From: Haplomitrium mnioides
Taxonomy: Eukaryota; Marchantiophyta; Haplomitriopsida; Calobryales
NCBI GenBank assembly: GCA_049999725.1
Contig: JBNGIS010011508.1
Span: forward strand, 26,395-60,265
Direction of reading: 5' to 3'
DNA: 33,871 nucleotides
Part shown: piece by piece, positions 10,024-19,895 of the stretch
Numbering within the stretch: position 1 is the stretch's first letter
Layout of the letters: each line of letters starts with the position of its first letter
Translations under genes and position numbers: made by a program
Notes under the pieces: model-generated
The model's input: the letters and a program-made list of their open reading frames with translations, nothing else
What the model was told of the DNA's origin: nothing
Database searches by the model: none

Positions 10024-10641
10024 TGTAACGGTCACTAACTTTAATAAGCCATAGCTAAAAATGAAGTAAGATATAGTATCAATTATGTCTAGAAAGCTAT
10101 TACTAAGTTAGAGTAACAGAAAGCCGTTGCTATTTTAGAGAGTTAGACACGTGGCAAAAGGAGAGAAAGTCAACGAATTAAAGTAAAAATAGAGCACTTT
10201 AAAAGAGGATAATGACACGTGGCAAGCAAAGAATTAAAGTGAAAAGAAGGTTCCAAAGATAAGGACACGTGGCAAGCAAAGAATTAAAGTGAAAAGAAGG
10301 TTCCAAAGATAAGGACACGTGGCAAAAGGAGAACTAAAGAGATAGAAGGTTCTAAAGATAAGGACAGGTGGCAACAGAAGAATAAAAGTAAAGGGTGGTC
10401 CAATTAGAGCGAAAGAGAAAAAAAAGGTCCAATTAGAAGAGGATAGAAAAACAACCAATGAGGTTCATCCACCTATGTAAGCAAAGAGCTTTCTATCAAG
10501 TATATAAAGAAGGGAGAGTGCCTTGTCTGGCATCTCTTACCTTGGGGGTTTTGAAGTTCTTTGTGCGCCTTTTTTTATGCTAACTTGTATGTATTATACT
10601 TGTGCTAATTTGTGCGTGTAATGTAGGTTTGTAGTGTTACA
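10024..10641 (+). repeat. 3' LTR of chromovirus B1 (618 bp)
   Basis: TGTAACGGTCACTAAC... to ...GTAGTGTTACA. It is about 48 bp shorter than the 5' LTR, mostly one fewer internal unit. ACACGTGGC cores are at 10147-10155, 10215-10223, 10265-10273 and 10315-10323, with a decayed ACAGGTGGC near 10364. Confidence 0.95.
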
Positions 10642-12292
10642 TTCACATGAGGGGGAGACCATAGAGGACAAGGAATATGACACTAAATGGTTGGTGGAAG
10701 AGGAGTCAGAGGACGAGGACACTTATTGGTTGAGACTGGTGAGTGACATGACAGAAGCAGACTTTTTGGGCAGTGCCAAAGTCAAAGTCAACCAGTTGGA
10801 GACCTCTGTCTTTGGGGTTTGGGACATGAAAGAAGCTGGGGTAGGAGTGTTAATCCTCATCTCTGGACCTGACCATAAACGGGAGTCAGAGGCATCCACT
10901 TCCAGCCTTGAACCTGAGCTAAAAGGGGAGTTGGTCGCAGTTATCATCCCAATGGAGTATGATCACCAAATTGGAACAAGGGAGCATGACAAGAAGCCTG
11001 CTGTAGGTGGGCAATGGCTCGCCCACTTGGAGTCAGACTATGACTCCACAAACAGGAACAAGGTGGAGGTCATCAGAGCGGAGCAATAGCGAGAGATAAC
11101 GGTCTCCGGTGGGAGGACATTCCAGCTTGGATTCGCCTTAAACAGGGGGGCTGAGAGAGCCTTCATACAGACCCTGAGGAATTTCAACGACGTATTTGCA
11201 TAGAGCCATACGGACCTGAAGGGCATGCCCAGAGAGCTAGGGGAGCACAGAATTGATTTGGAGGACAATGCTACCTCCGTAAGGCAACGACAGTACAGAA
11301 TGAACCCACGCTTCTCTCTATTGGTTAAAGAGGAGGTGGACAAGCTCTTAGAGGCAAGATTCATATACCCTATCCTAAACACTGAATAGGTGTCCCCTCT
11401 GGTGGTGGTGCCAAAGAAGGTGGGCTTGGACGAGAAACCAAAAATTAGAGTTTGTCTAGACTTTCGCAAGCTGAATGCGGCAACAAAGAAGGACCACTAT
11501 CCTCTACCTTTCACTGATGGTGTGTTAGATCTGGTGGCGGGCTAGGAGGTTTACAATTTCATGGATGGGTACTCTGGATACAATCAGGTGTGGATACGGG
11601 AGGAGGACTAACTGAAAACGACTTTCACGACGGAGTGAGGAGTGTTTGCCTTTCAGAGAATGCCATTTGGTCTCTGTAATGCCCCATGTACATTCCAGAG
11701 GTTGATGATGAATATGTTTTGAGACTACTTCATAAAGTTCTTGGAGATCTTCATAGACAACTTTGTGGTGTATGACAAGGTAAAGGATCATGAGGAGCAT
11801 GTGCGGCTTACCTTCCAACGTTGCAGAGAAACAGGGCTAAGGTTGCATCTGGGAAAATGCTTCTTCATAGTGAGAGAAGGGATACTACTGGGGCATAGGG
11901 TCTCCAACCATGGAATTGCCGTGGATCAAGAAAAGGTGGTCGTATGGCTGGGTGTGTCGTTTCCAACGTGCCTGGTGGAGGTGCATGGATTCCTGGGCTG
12001 TATGGGCTACTACATGAGGTTCATCCCAAAATTTGCCCTAGTAGCCTACCACTTGACTGAGATGGTGAAGAGGGGCAGTGATTTTGAGTCGACTGAGCCA
12101 AGGAGATCTAGCTTTAATGAGCTCAAAAGACGATTGGCCAATGCACCTATCCTGACACCTCCAAACTGGTCCAAAAAATTCCACATGATAGTAGATGTTT
12201 CAAGCTTCTGTGTGGGAGCAGTGCTGATCCAGCTAAACGAAGAAGGGAGGGACCACCCGATCTACTTTGCCAACAGGCTCCTTTCAGCGGTG
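10642..12292 (+). pseudogene. pol: A1 protease-RT linker, reverse transcriptase and part of RNase H
   Basis: A single phase runs about 1.65 kb with no frameshift but seven stops (11087, 11201, 11387, 11543, 11609, 11636, 11720). The first 450 bp encode an acidic linker with no motif I recognise. RT motifs follow: 'SPLVVVPKK', 'IRVCLDFRKLN', 'YNFMDGYSGYNQV' and 'RMPFGLCNAP'. The catalytic box reads FIDN (11750-11761), so the second catalytic Asp is Asn (GAC to AAC). 'ILLGHRVSNHGI' and 'FLGCMGYYMRFIPKFA' follow, then RNase H starts ('MIVDVSSFCVGAVLIQ'). All seven stops can be explained by one transition from Gln or Trp codons. Confidence 0.87.
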
Positions 12293-12563
12293 GAAAAAAT
12301 TACTCACCCACCGATCGCGAGGCACTGGGAATAATTTATTCACTGAAGAAATTCCGGCACTACCTGCTACACTACAAGGTGGTGTTCCACACGGATCATG
12401 ATGCCCTAAAATACATGGTCAACAAACCTGATCTAACTGGGAGAGTGGCGAGGTGGATGCTATTGCTCCAAAGTTTGACTTTGAGGTGCGGATTAAGCCA
12501 AGGAAGAAACACATGAACGTGGATTTCTTCTCAAGGATTGAAGGGCAGCCGAGTGCAGAGTGA
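12293..12563 (+). pseudogene. pol: A1 RNase H, frameshifted remainder
   Basis: A frameshift in the A6 run near 12292 moves the coding phase. 'YSPTDREALGIIYSLKKFR' and 'VVFHTDHDALKYM' then give the Glu and second Asp of the RNase H active site. A second shift near 12470 leads to 'FDFEVRIKPRKKHMNVDF' with the last conserved Asp, ending in a TGA near 12560. RNase H would remove template RNA. Content and order are normal for a Ty3/gypsy element. Confidence 0.78.
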
Positions 12564-13842
12564 GTGGGGGACACCTTCCTTGATGAAGACCTGTTCCATG
12601 TCAAAGAGAGGAGACCCACAGAATATGGAGACATCATTGAGTTCCTCTTGACGATGAGGATTCCCCTTGGGTGCACCCCAGAAAAAGCAGCAATGTTTCT
12701 CAGAAAGGTGAGGCCCTTCCTCATGATCAATGGAATGTTGCATAGGCAGGGCATAGACGGGTAGATACGCAGGTGTTTGGAGAAAGACCAGTCCACGGTG
12801 GTGATGCAAGCGATGCACGAGGAAGAGGCCGGTGGTCATTTTGTAGCAGAAACCACCATCCGAAAGATTGTGGATGCTAAATATTGGTGGCCCACCCTGT
12901 AAAGGGATGTCCACTTCTTTGTGAAGAGGTGTGATGCCTATCAGCGAATTGGGAAACCGACAACAGCATGCCACCATCCTTTGGTGCCGATCATTCCCCC
13001 GGCCCCATTTGAAAAGTGGGGAATTGACTTCATCGGGCCCATCACTCCGTCCATGAGGCGCGAGAACAAGTACATTCTGCTATCAACTGACTACACCACC
13101 AAGTGGGTGGAGGCTAGGGCAGCCAGAAAAGATGATGCGTCGACGGTGGCCCGTTTCCTCTACGAGCAGATCTTCACTCGATTCGGAGCACCGTTGGAGT
13201 TGGTGAGCGACCAAAGCACCCATTTTGTTAATCAGGTCATTGGTGAGCTCACAGGGAGGTATCTGGTCAAGCACCGGAAAACCACAACCGATCACCCTAA
13301 GGCTAATGAGTTAACAGAGAGGGCCAACAAAATTATGGGTAAAATTCTAAATAAGACGGTGGCAACCAATAAAGTGGACTGGGACCTGAAGCTGATGACC
13401 GACACCCATGCATATAACCTGGCCTACAAGACCACCACGGGCCACTGGCCTTACTTCTTGGTCTTTGTACAACACTCGCTGGTTCCGGTGGAGTTTGAAG
13501 TCCCAACAACTCGGGTGGCAGTGGAAGAGAGAACGATAGATGGCCTTGGAAGAGATCAGAGCAGGGGCACACGAGAGGCTGGAACATCAGCAACAGCTGA
13601 CCAAGAAGCAACATGACAAGAAGCTGAGGCCATTTGACTTCAAAGGTGAGGATTTGGTGCTGCTATATGACAGCAAGTTCTTGCACTTCCCTGGGAAGCT
13701 GCATACTCGGTGGATGGGGCCCTACTTGGTGAGAGTGCTTCACGACAATGGGTCAGTAGAGTTGAGCATAGTGACAAAGGCATGCCTGCGCAATCGGGTC
13801 CATTACGACCGGCTCAAGCGGTATTACCACCAGGAGGACTAA
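12564..13842 (+). pseudogene. pol: A1 integrase with GPY/F segment, no chromodomain
   Basis: Phase 12564-13616, with stops TAG 12762-12764 and TAA 12900-12902. The zinc region keeps His ('AMHEEEAGGHF') but the last Cys pair reads C-D-A-Y (near 12930), so one ligand is Tyr. The catalytic core keeps Asp ('WGIDFIGPI'), Asp ('LVSDQSTHF') and, 35 residues later, Glu ('LTERANK'). A frameshift near 13530 moves to the frame of 13540-13842, which contains 'LVLLYDSKF', 'LHTRWMGPYLVRVL' (GPY/F) and ends 'RLKRYYHQED'. The lack of a chromodomain separates A from the B family. Confidence 0.87.
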
Positions 13843-15339
13843 TGTGGAGGGAACCGTCGTGTACAGCAGTCGTGGGAGTTTTTGTACATATGTACGTTTA
13901 GCATTGGGTGTCGGGTGTGTTCATTTGTGTCCTCGTGTTGTGTGAGTGGTGCATTGTGTGGTGGCCAAGTCGACTAAGGGCACCTAGCAAGGAAGTTCAG
14001 AGCGGTGGCCACGGAGGAGCCCAAGAAGGTCAAAAGGAGGAAGGGTGTTTGCGAGGTCGCTGCATAATTAAAAGGGGAGTTATGTCGGCCGGGTGTGTTT
14101 GAGTTTTTTTTTTGGTGATTACTGAGCTTCTAGCCTTGTTAAGTCCTTCAGTTTGCATTGGTCATTTGTATTCCTTTGTATTTTATTGTTTTATTGTCAT
14201 TATTCCATCCTGTCTCTCCCTCCTCTCCCTTCTCTTCCTTTCCTTTCTGCTTCCCCCGAAGAATGTCATGAATCATGCAATGCAAAGGGGAGCCCTGTGG
14301 AATCAAGAGAAGTTTGGTAAGAATGCTAGGAGGATGAGCAAAGGGACTCGCAGCAAATCGAGACAGAAGCATGGCGGGGTGATTGAGAAGGGGGAAGGGA
14401 AATTCTAAGTCCAAGAGAGAGGCGAGCAACTAGGAGGATGGCCACATGCAACCGAGCATATCACGGATGAGGAGGCTGGTGGAACGTGAGTAGATCGAGC
14501 AGAAGATTGCATGGGAACTGCAAATCTAGTGGGGATGGTAAGAGGTGAGAAGGAGGACAGCCATGATGCGTGCAGAGAGCCATTACGCGAGCGGATATGA
14601 AGTCGCAGCAATGTGAAGAATTGCCCAGCGGCAACGAGAGACTTACAAGGGAGTATGCTGTGGGTGAAGTCAGAAAGAGAGAAGACAGCTATGTGAAATC
14701 TGAGGACGAAGCCCTATGGTGAGTCGCCTAGCTGAGAAGAAAGGGAAACCCTTCAGAATCGGAAGTCGACTGCAAAAATCAAACAAGAGGAGGAAGATCT
14801 CTACGAGGAATCAAACCGAAGGAAGAAAGGCCCGAGGAACCCAAAAGACGGATCGGAATGTAGAGTCTCCAGTTAAAAGGGTTCTGATTGGAGACCCAAA
14901 GTGGGGTCTCCGGTTAGAAGGGATCAGTTTTGAGGTGTCTGGCAGGTCACAAGGTAAAGCGAGAAGGGCAAAGCGGGGATATGTGAAGCGGTGATCGACA
15001 AAAAAAGTGACTTGTCACCATTTTGTGATATGGAGGATTGTTGGAAAGGCAGCTACAAGGCTAAGCGGGAAGGGTGAAGTGGCGACTCATCACAATTTCG
15101 GAGCTTGCAAGAGTCTGTGGGGTGCTGCGGAAACGTGGCGTCTCCGGCGTGCTTCACTGGATTCAAGGGCGATGTGGCGGTTCCAAGGAGTCTGAGGACG
15201 CTCAGCGGGAAGGCGGCGGGCCCCACAGATCTTAACGGGACTTAGCCTCCCTAAGTGGGGAACCTCTTTAAGTGGGTTCTGATCCGTCTTCTAATGTGGA
15301 GAGCCCACTTACTAGGGATCCGTCGAAGGCCCAATCAGA

Positions 15340-15760
15340 GAGCAAGGAAAGAGCGTCGAAAGGGCAATCTATCGCGGGTCTGACCAAAGGAGAGTCGAGG
15401 AAAGCTGAAAGGGTGATGTATCACAAGTCTCGCCAGACGAAGAGCAAGCAGTGTCGAAGAGGTGACCTATCGATGATCTGACCAAAAGAGTAAGTAAAGG
15501 TGAAAAGGTGACCTATCGACGATCCGACTAGAGGAGTACCGAGGAAAGCTGAAAGGGTGATGTATCACAAGTCTGGCCAGACAAAGAGCAAGCAGTGCCA
15601 AAGAGGTGACCAATCGACGATCTGATCGAAAGAGCAAGTAAAGGCGAAAGGGCAATCTATCAACGATCGGGCGATCTATCGACGATTTGACCATAGGAAA
15701 AGCAAGGAGCGCACAACCAAAGGGGTGATCTATTGCAGATCCAAAGATGACAAAGATGAA
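15340..15760 (+). repeat. Tandem array of about 46-bp units in A1
   Basis: About nine degenerate units with core GGTGACCTATCGACGATC followed by TGACCAAAAGAGCAAG-like sequence. A higher-order duplication of about 140 bp is visible: the segment beginning CGAGGAAAGCTGAAAGGG occurs near 15397 and again near 15541. Confidence 0.75.
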
Positions 15761-15949
15761 AGTTCGAAGAAGTACGGGGCGATGCTAAAAGTTTGACGGA
15801 GATTGACGAGGAGTCCTCTATAGTTCTTATATCGAGCAGAGGGACAACTTAGCGAAGGGAGGATCGTGAGCGTACATTTCTTATCACGAGGGGGTTTTGA
15901 AACAACGACAACAGTACTGTTCTTACTCGGCAAGGGAAGGGCTTTGCGG

Positions 15950-16170
15950 ATGACGTGGCATTCGCGGAAGAGAGGAGGAGTCAACGGGTCAACCACGGAA
16001 CCCAGTCAAAGTGACAGTCCACTACCCCCTTGCGGGGCCTGTCGGACGGCGCGGTGGTGGATGATGTGGCGTTCAGGGGTGGTCCGAGGGGTCCTCCGGG
16101 TCAGCGCTGAGTCAACTGCAAAATCCAGTCAATGCGACGGTCAGACTACCCCCTTGCGGGATGGCGTTAG
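15950..16170 (+). repeat. Two-copy repeat of about 120 bp in A1
   Basis: The segment CCAGTCAA...GCGACGGTCAGACTACCCCCTTGCGGG occurs in two forms, around 16003-16040 and 16124-16165, each following a (G)A(C/T)GTGGCGTTC-like block. A diverged third relative lies inverted near 31640-31720. Confidence 0.7.
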
Positions 16171-16195
16171 ACGGTGCGAGTCAGAAGGAGGTCAA

Positions 16196-16385
16196 CCAGG
16201 ACACGTAGCGGCTTGCGGGGGTCCGTGAGTGACTACGGGAACCCGTGGGTGACTGCGGACACGTGGCGGCTTGCGGGGGTCCGTGAGTGGCTGCGAGGGT
16301 CCGTGAGTGATTGTGGGAGTCCGTGAGTGACTATGAGAACCCATGGGCGACTGTGGACATGTGGCAACTTGCGAGAGTCCGCAGG
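16196..16385 (+). repeat. Array of about 20-bp units with CACGTGGC
   Basis: Units like GGGTCCGTGAGTGACTACGG repeat about six times. They are grouped by a longer period of about 60-100 bp that starts with GACACGTGGCGGCTTGCGGG; decayed forms begin GACACGTAGC and GACATGTGGC. The G-box core is shared by chance or function with the B-family LTR; no homology between them is visible. Confidence 0.7.
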
Positions 16386-16849
16386 CAACATCAGAGGCAT
16401 GGCAGCGGGGAAACAGCCGAGGAAAATTGCGAATCAACCTGCAAGATGCGTCGGGTAGCCAATCTGCGAATCCAACCCTCTCCGAGCAAATGTTTTCGGA
16501 TTTCTCTACGCAAAGACCCCTCCGATCACTTACAGTGAATCAGCGCTCAACTTGCTGCTTCGAAGCAATCGAATCGGGGGCTGCTACGGGGTTGCTGATG
16601 TGGGCCAATGGCAAGGCGATTTAAGGTCAGGATTCTTCAAATGAGAGCATTATGGATCGAGAGCAGAGGTCAGCCAATTTCATCACCAGCCTTCTCCAAA
16701 ATTTTCCTCTCCCGACCTTGAAGGCTTCAAAGTCGACCATTAAAACCAGACTGGCCGCCAGGTGTCACCTTGCTAAGAAGCAGTTGCTAACGAGAAAAAC
16801 GGACAAAGTCTAGCGAAGAGGGAAGGAGCGATCTTGATCAAGAATGGCT

Positions 16850-16855
16850 GGGGGG
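16850..16855 (+). other. Polypurine tract end of A1
   Basis: G6 directly before TGACGCGCG, the LTR start. The diverged element A2 has the same arrangement on the minus strand (C6 at 31318-31323), which supports this placement. Confidence 0.6.
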
Positions 16856-18269
16856 TGACGCGCGCTTGGAAAGGCGGCATAGATTGGATCGCTGCGACGT
16901 TTTGGTGGTTGATGTTGATGAAAACTTGAGTTGTGAGAGCAAACTCGAGGAGGAAGAAGCAACGAGGGAGAGAGGAGAGCATTCCAGTAAAGATTCACGT
17001 GAGGCGAGTGGACTCGTGCAGAGGGACCAACGGGGGTGGAGGTGGATTGGAGGGGCGTTGAGAATCATTGAGCTAGGAGCTCTAGAGTCTCAAGCGATCC
17101 AGGTGGACTCATCGTTGCGGGTGGACCAGCATTTGGAGATGGATCGCCACTTGAATTTGAAGGGAGTTCTTTCGGTCTTGAATTTGTGAGAGGTTGCCAA
17201 GGGGGGATCTTGGGGTCGTCTCAGCATCGTCTGTGCAAGAGCATCAATCCTAAGAGCGTTTGGGGGCATTTCTGGTCGAAATTCTCAAGTGGAGTCAAGA
17301 GAGGAGTGGTTGTGTTAGTGCATGCACACTACAGAGAAGATTTATTTGAAACTCAAGGTGGAGTGGGTGGCCAACAATCAAGAGGACTGTCTTCTAGAGG
17401 TGGAAGTCAAAAGAAATCCTCTTTTGAGTATGAGGAAGTAAATTCAGGGCTTCTCGCGAGAGAAGTTGAAAAACTATTTGGATAAGAGTGTGTGGATGAG
17501 GGATTGGAGGAAGACTAGAGTTGCTGATGGGAGTTGAAGGAGGATTGGGAGAAAAGATTGGTTCTTGAGACGCAGTAAGGCCTGCAATGTTGGCAAGGCG
17601 GGGAGCTTGTACAAGTGTATCTATGTTCATGTGTATTGTTAGATGTGTGTTGTGTCCATAATTCTGTGAAGTTCTTAACATTTAGAGTGTTTGTATTCCA
17701 TTTTTCAGATCTTGGAAATACCATAGGAAGGGAAAGTCATAACTAATAGCATTGTATTGTAGCATTTGGATGCTGGGACTTGTTTCCCCTTTTGTATACA
17801 AGGTGATTGGGTCAAGTTCTGGACTCTTTAATTACATTTCGTATTGACTCAGCTGTATAACAGGCTACCCGTGTGGGTCTTGGGAAAGTGAATGTGAATG
17901 AGCAGAGTTGCTGCTGGAGCAATTGTGGGCTAGTGGCCAGGACTGTGAGGCAAACAAGAATCACTCAAGGCTTCTAAGAGAGGACTCACCAAGAGGCCAT
18001 TGCAGACAAGAATCAAATGCCTTGTTCTATCTGCCCCTGTCTTCCAAGTGGCACCTTTCGAGGTTTAGGCCTGAAGGAGGGGTGTGTGTACTCGGGTGTT
18101 GTGCTTGAGTGTTGTTAGGTGTTGTGCAGTCACTTCTGAGCTGGTAAGAAGGAGTTGGAGTCAATTTGGTGCAAAGCCTCTCCCATAAAAGGTCCCGAAA
18201 CACTAGTCAGCCCTTCAGTGAGTATACATCGGTTGGAAAAGAGTTAAGGACCCGACCACATGGCTGACA
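16856..18269 (+). repeat. 3' LTR of element A1 (1,414 bp)
   Basis: Starts TGACGCGCG and ends GGCTGACA, aligned with the 5' LTR from 16883 on. It contains no clear TATA box that I can place with confidence. Its last 197 bp plus 8 flanking bases are repeated in inverse orientation at 18359-18563. Confidence 0.9.
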
Positions 18270-18277
18270 AATTTGAA
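18073..18277 (+). repeat. Left arm of a 205-bp inverted repeat (A1 LTR tail)
   Basis: The last 197 bp of the 3' LTR plus AATTTGAA. Its reverse complement is at 18359-18563 with 4 mismatches by eye, against about 13 between the two LTRs of A1 over almost the same stretch. The arms are separated by 81 bp. Confidence 0.93.
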
Positions 18278-18358
18278 CTTCCCACCAATTCTTTTTTTTT
18301 AAAATGAAGTTCCTCCAATAGTCGAAAATCCGTAGCTCTTCATTTTTGAAGCTCTAGC

Positions 18359-18563
18359 TTCAAATTTGTCAGCCTTGTGGTCGGGTTCTTAACTCTTTTC
18401 CAACCGATGTATACCCACTGAAGGGCTGACTAGTATTTCGGGACCTTTTATGGGAGAGGCTTTGCACCAAATTGACTCCAACTCCTTCTTACCAGCTCAG
18501 AAGTGACTGCACAACACCTAACAACACTCAAGCACAACACCCGAGTACACACACCCCTCCTTC
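18359..18563 (-). repeat. Right arm of the inverted repeat
   Basis: Reverse complement of 18073-18277. It includes 8 bases beyond the LTR edge, so it is a copy of the LTR-flank junction and not an independent insertion. An 18-bp perfect inverted pair, TAGCTCTTCATTTTTGAA at 18333-18350 and its complement at 18561-18578, overlaps its outer end by three bases. Confidence 0.93.
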
Positions 18564-18779
18564 AAAAATGAAGAGCTAAGAAGACAAATGGAGCTCTATT
18601 TTCAAGTTTAAACAAGAAAGAAGCATTCTTTTGTAGTTGAAAATCCATGTGCAAAAAAGTTAAAGTATGCATATTTTAGAAGGTTTCATCAATTCAAAAT
18701 CTTTTATAATTTAGAGAATCATATACGTAAAGGAGTCATAAATCATAATAAAAATGGTAGTGGCTTAGAGATTTACTTC

Positions 18780-19350
18780 AGAGTATAAACAAGCAACATC
18801 TCCAATAGTCTAATAACAAAAGGTTTTGAGTTCTACAAGAGAGTTTTTGAGTTGTGTAGAATCTAAATTCTATATAGTAGTCATTGTATGTAGAAGGTTT
18901 AGGGTTGTATATCAGAGTTAGTATGTGTGAAAGGCTTGGACTTCTACATAAAACTCTATGTGCATATAGGAATCCAAACTCAACATCTAAACACTCCACA
19001 CCAAAGTCTATGTGCGTATAAGAATCTGAGCTAAACATGTGAACACTCGGCAACAAAGACTATGGTGAACCTAGGTTTTAAGTTCTGCATAGATTCTTTG
19101 AGCGCAAGAGGTTTTGACTTGTGCATCAAAGTCTATGTTTGCATAAGGTTCAAACTTCTACATTTGAGTATAGATGTGCTTAAGGTTTTGTCTTTCGCAA
19201 TGAACTCTCGGTACATTTAAGATTTTGTTTTTTGATTCAAAATCTAAAAGTAAAAGGGGTACAAAGTTCTACATCTGAGTCAAAGCGTGCTAAAGGTTTC
19301 AAGTTTAACATGAAAGTCCTTGCAAGCAAAAGATTAAGTAGTCAATTTGG
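18780..19350. repeat. Degenerate 30/60-bp repeat cluster 1
   Basis: Motifs of the type A(G/C)TCTATGTGCGTATA(A/G)GAATC recur, for example 18953-18974, 19004-19027 and 19130-19151. They alternate with TTCTACAT-type spacers (near 18941, 19156 and 19268). The centre is close to the palindrome TATGCGCATA. Confidence 0.6.
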
Positions 19351-19648
19351 GCAAACACTTTAGCAATACAAAAATATTAAACTCTTCTAACAAACAATAA
19401 AGAAGGAAAAAATATAGTTGCATTTTGGATCAAAAAATGATTCACAAACCAAATGAAAATAATAATTAAATATTTAGGTTTCATTCATAGAAAATAAAAA
19501 TGAATTTGGAATGTTTTACACTAAAAAGTTCAAGGTGACATATAAATTCAAAAAATTCCTTGATAAATTTCTTAAGTACTTTATAAAATAACAATCTTAA
19601 ATTACAATATAAAGTAAAAGTATGCAATATACAATGAGGTTCCTAAAT

Positions 19649-19867
19649 GACTTTAGTCACTCAAGTCAACTTCTTCGGATTGAGTTTCAGAAGATTTATC
19701 AAGATTAACACGGTTTGCCTCAATGTTAATAACATAATTGAATCTCTTTCAAACACATCAGGATTGATTGCATTTTGTCTTTTGTACTCAAATATATTTG
19801 ATTCAATGGTAGCTAGAGTGGTTTTTCTCAATTGGCTTTTTTGAGTGAGAAGAAAATCAAAAGACAA
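19649..19867 (-). pseudogene. Possible C-terminal coding remnant
   Basis: On the minus strand an open stretch from 19867 reads through 'NIFEYKRQNAINPDVFERD'. After a change of frame near 19735 it ends as an acidic tail, 'SSETQSEEVDLSD', followed by TAA near 19649. The composition looks like real protein, but I cannot place it in a family. It may join 19896-20216 upstream. Confidence 0.35.
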
Positions 19868-19895
19868 AATCGTGATTTGTGTTACATCAAGTACA

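Larger units (their letters stand above)
4288..10641 (+). mobile_element. Ty3/gypsy chromovirus B1, full length, nested in A1
   Basis: A 6,354-bp element bounded by TGTAAC...GTTACA: 5' LTR 4288-4953, iMet-type primer site, gag, protease, RT, RNase H, integrase with chromodomain, polypurine tract and 3' LTR 10024-10641. The flanks CTCAC (4283-4287) and TTCAC (10642-10646) are a 5-bp target duplication with one substitution. The chromodomain identifies it as a plant chromovirus; I cannot assign the clade. Stops and frameshifts in gag, protease, RT and integrase make it non-autonomous now. B2 and B3 downstream belong to the same family. Confidence 0.95.
13843..16849 (+). other. Long non-coding 3' region of A1
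   Basis: Three kilobases between the integrase stop and the 3' LTR, becoming GC-rich to the right. Open frames here (for example 14112-14408, 14716-14994, 15866-16228) have no recognisable domain and biased Lys/Arg/Gly composition. Tandem arrays at about 15340-15760, 15950-16170 and 16196-16385 are listed separately. A short repeat of GGAGAC/GGTCTCC-type blocks lies near 14865-14935. Long 3' internal regions are typical of Tat-type elements. Part of it (15950-16170) is also found, inverted and diverged, at about 31640-31790. Confidence 0.7.
342..18269 (+). mobile_element. Large Ty3/gypsy LTR retrotransposon A1 (Tat-like), interrupted
   Basis: Two long direct repeats (342-1731 and 16856-18269) bracket gag, protease, RT, RNase H and integrase in Ty3/gypsy order, followed by about 3 kb of non-coding DNA before the 3' LTR. 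The integrase ends in a GPY/F-type segment with no chromodomain. Together with the long 3' region and a TGGCGA-type primer site, this resembles the Tat/Ogre group; that assignment is inference. The element is about 11.6 kb without the 6.35 kb chromovirus at 4288-10641. It is dead: gag and pol carry many stops and several frameshifts, and the RT active site is changed. No target duplication flanks it, which suggests rearrangement or recombination at one end. Confidence 0.88.

Noticed and set aside
10234-10458. Antisense 74-codon frame in the B1 3' LTR, similar to 24490-24720
   Set aside because: It is a translation of the about 50-bp LTR units and therefore repetitive by construction.
13908-14408. 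Open frames after the A1 integrase as a possible env-like gene
   Set aside because: No signal peptide plus transmembrane arrangement that is conserved or convincing. The hydrophobic run near 14170-14260 comes from a pyrimidine-rich tract.
15866-16228. 120-codon open frame in the GC-rich tail
   Set aside because: It is made of the tandem repeats, rich in Gly, Arg, Thr and Ser, with no domain. The frame is not kept in the inverted relative near 31.7 kb.
16258-16266. CACGTGGC in the A1 tail as an ABRE promoter like that of the B family
   Set aside because: It sits in a GC-rich array with no TATA box nearby, and only one intact core remains. I keep it as a motif note only.
18359-18563. Independent solo LTR fragment inserted in reverse
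   Set aside because: It includes 8 bases of the flank of the neighbouring LTR and is more similar to it than the LTRs are to each other, so a local inverted duplication explains it better.
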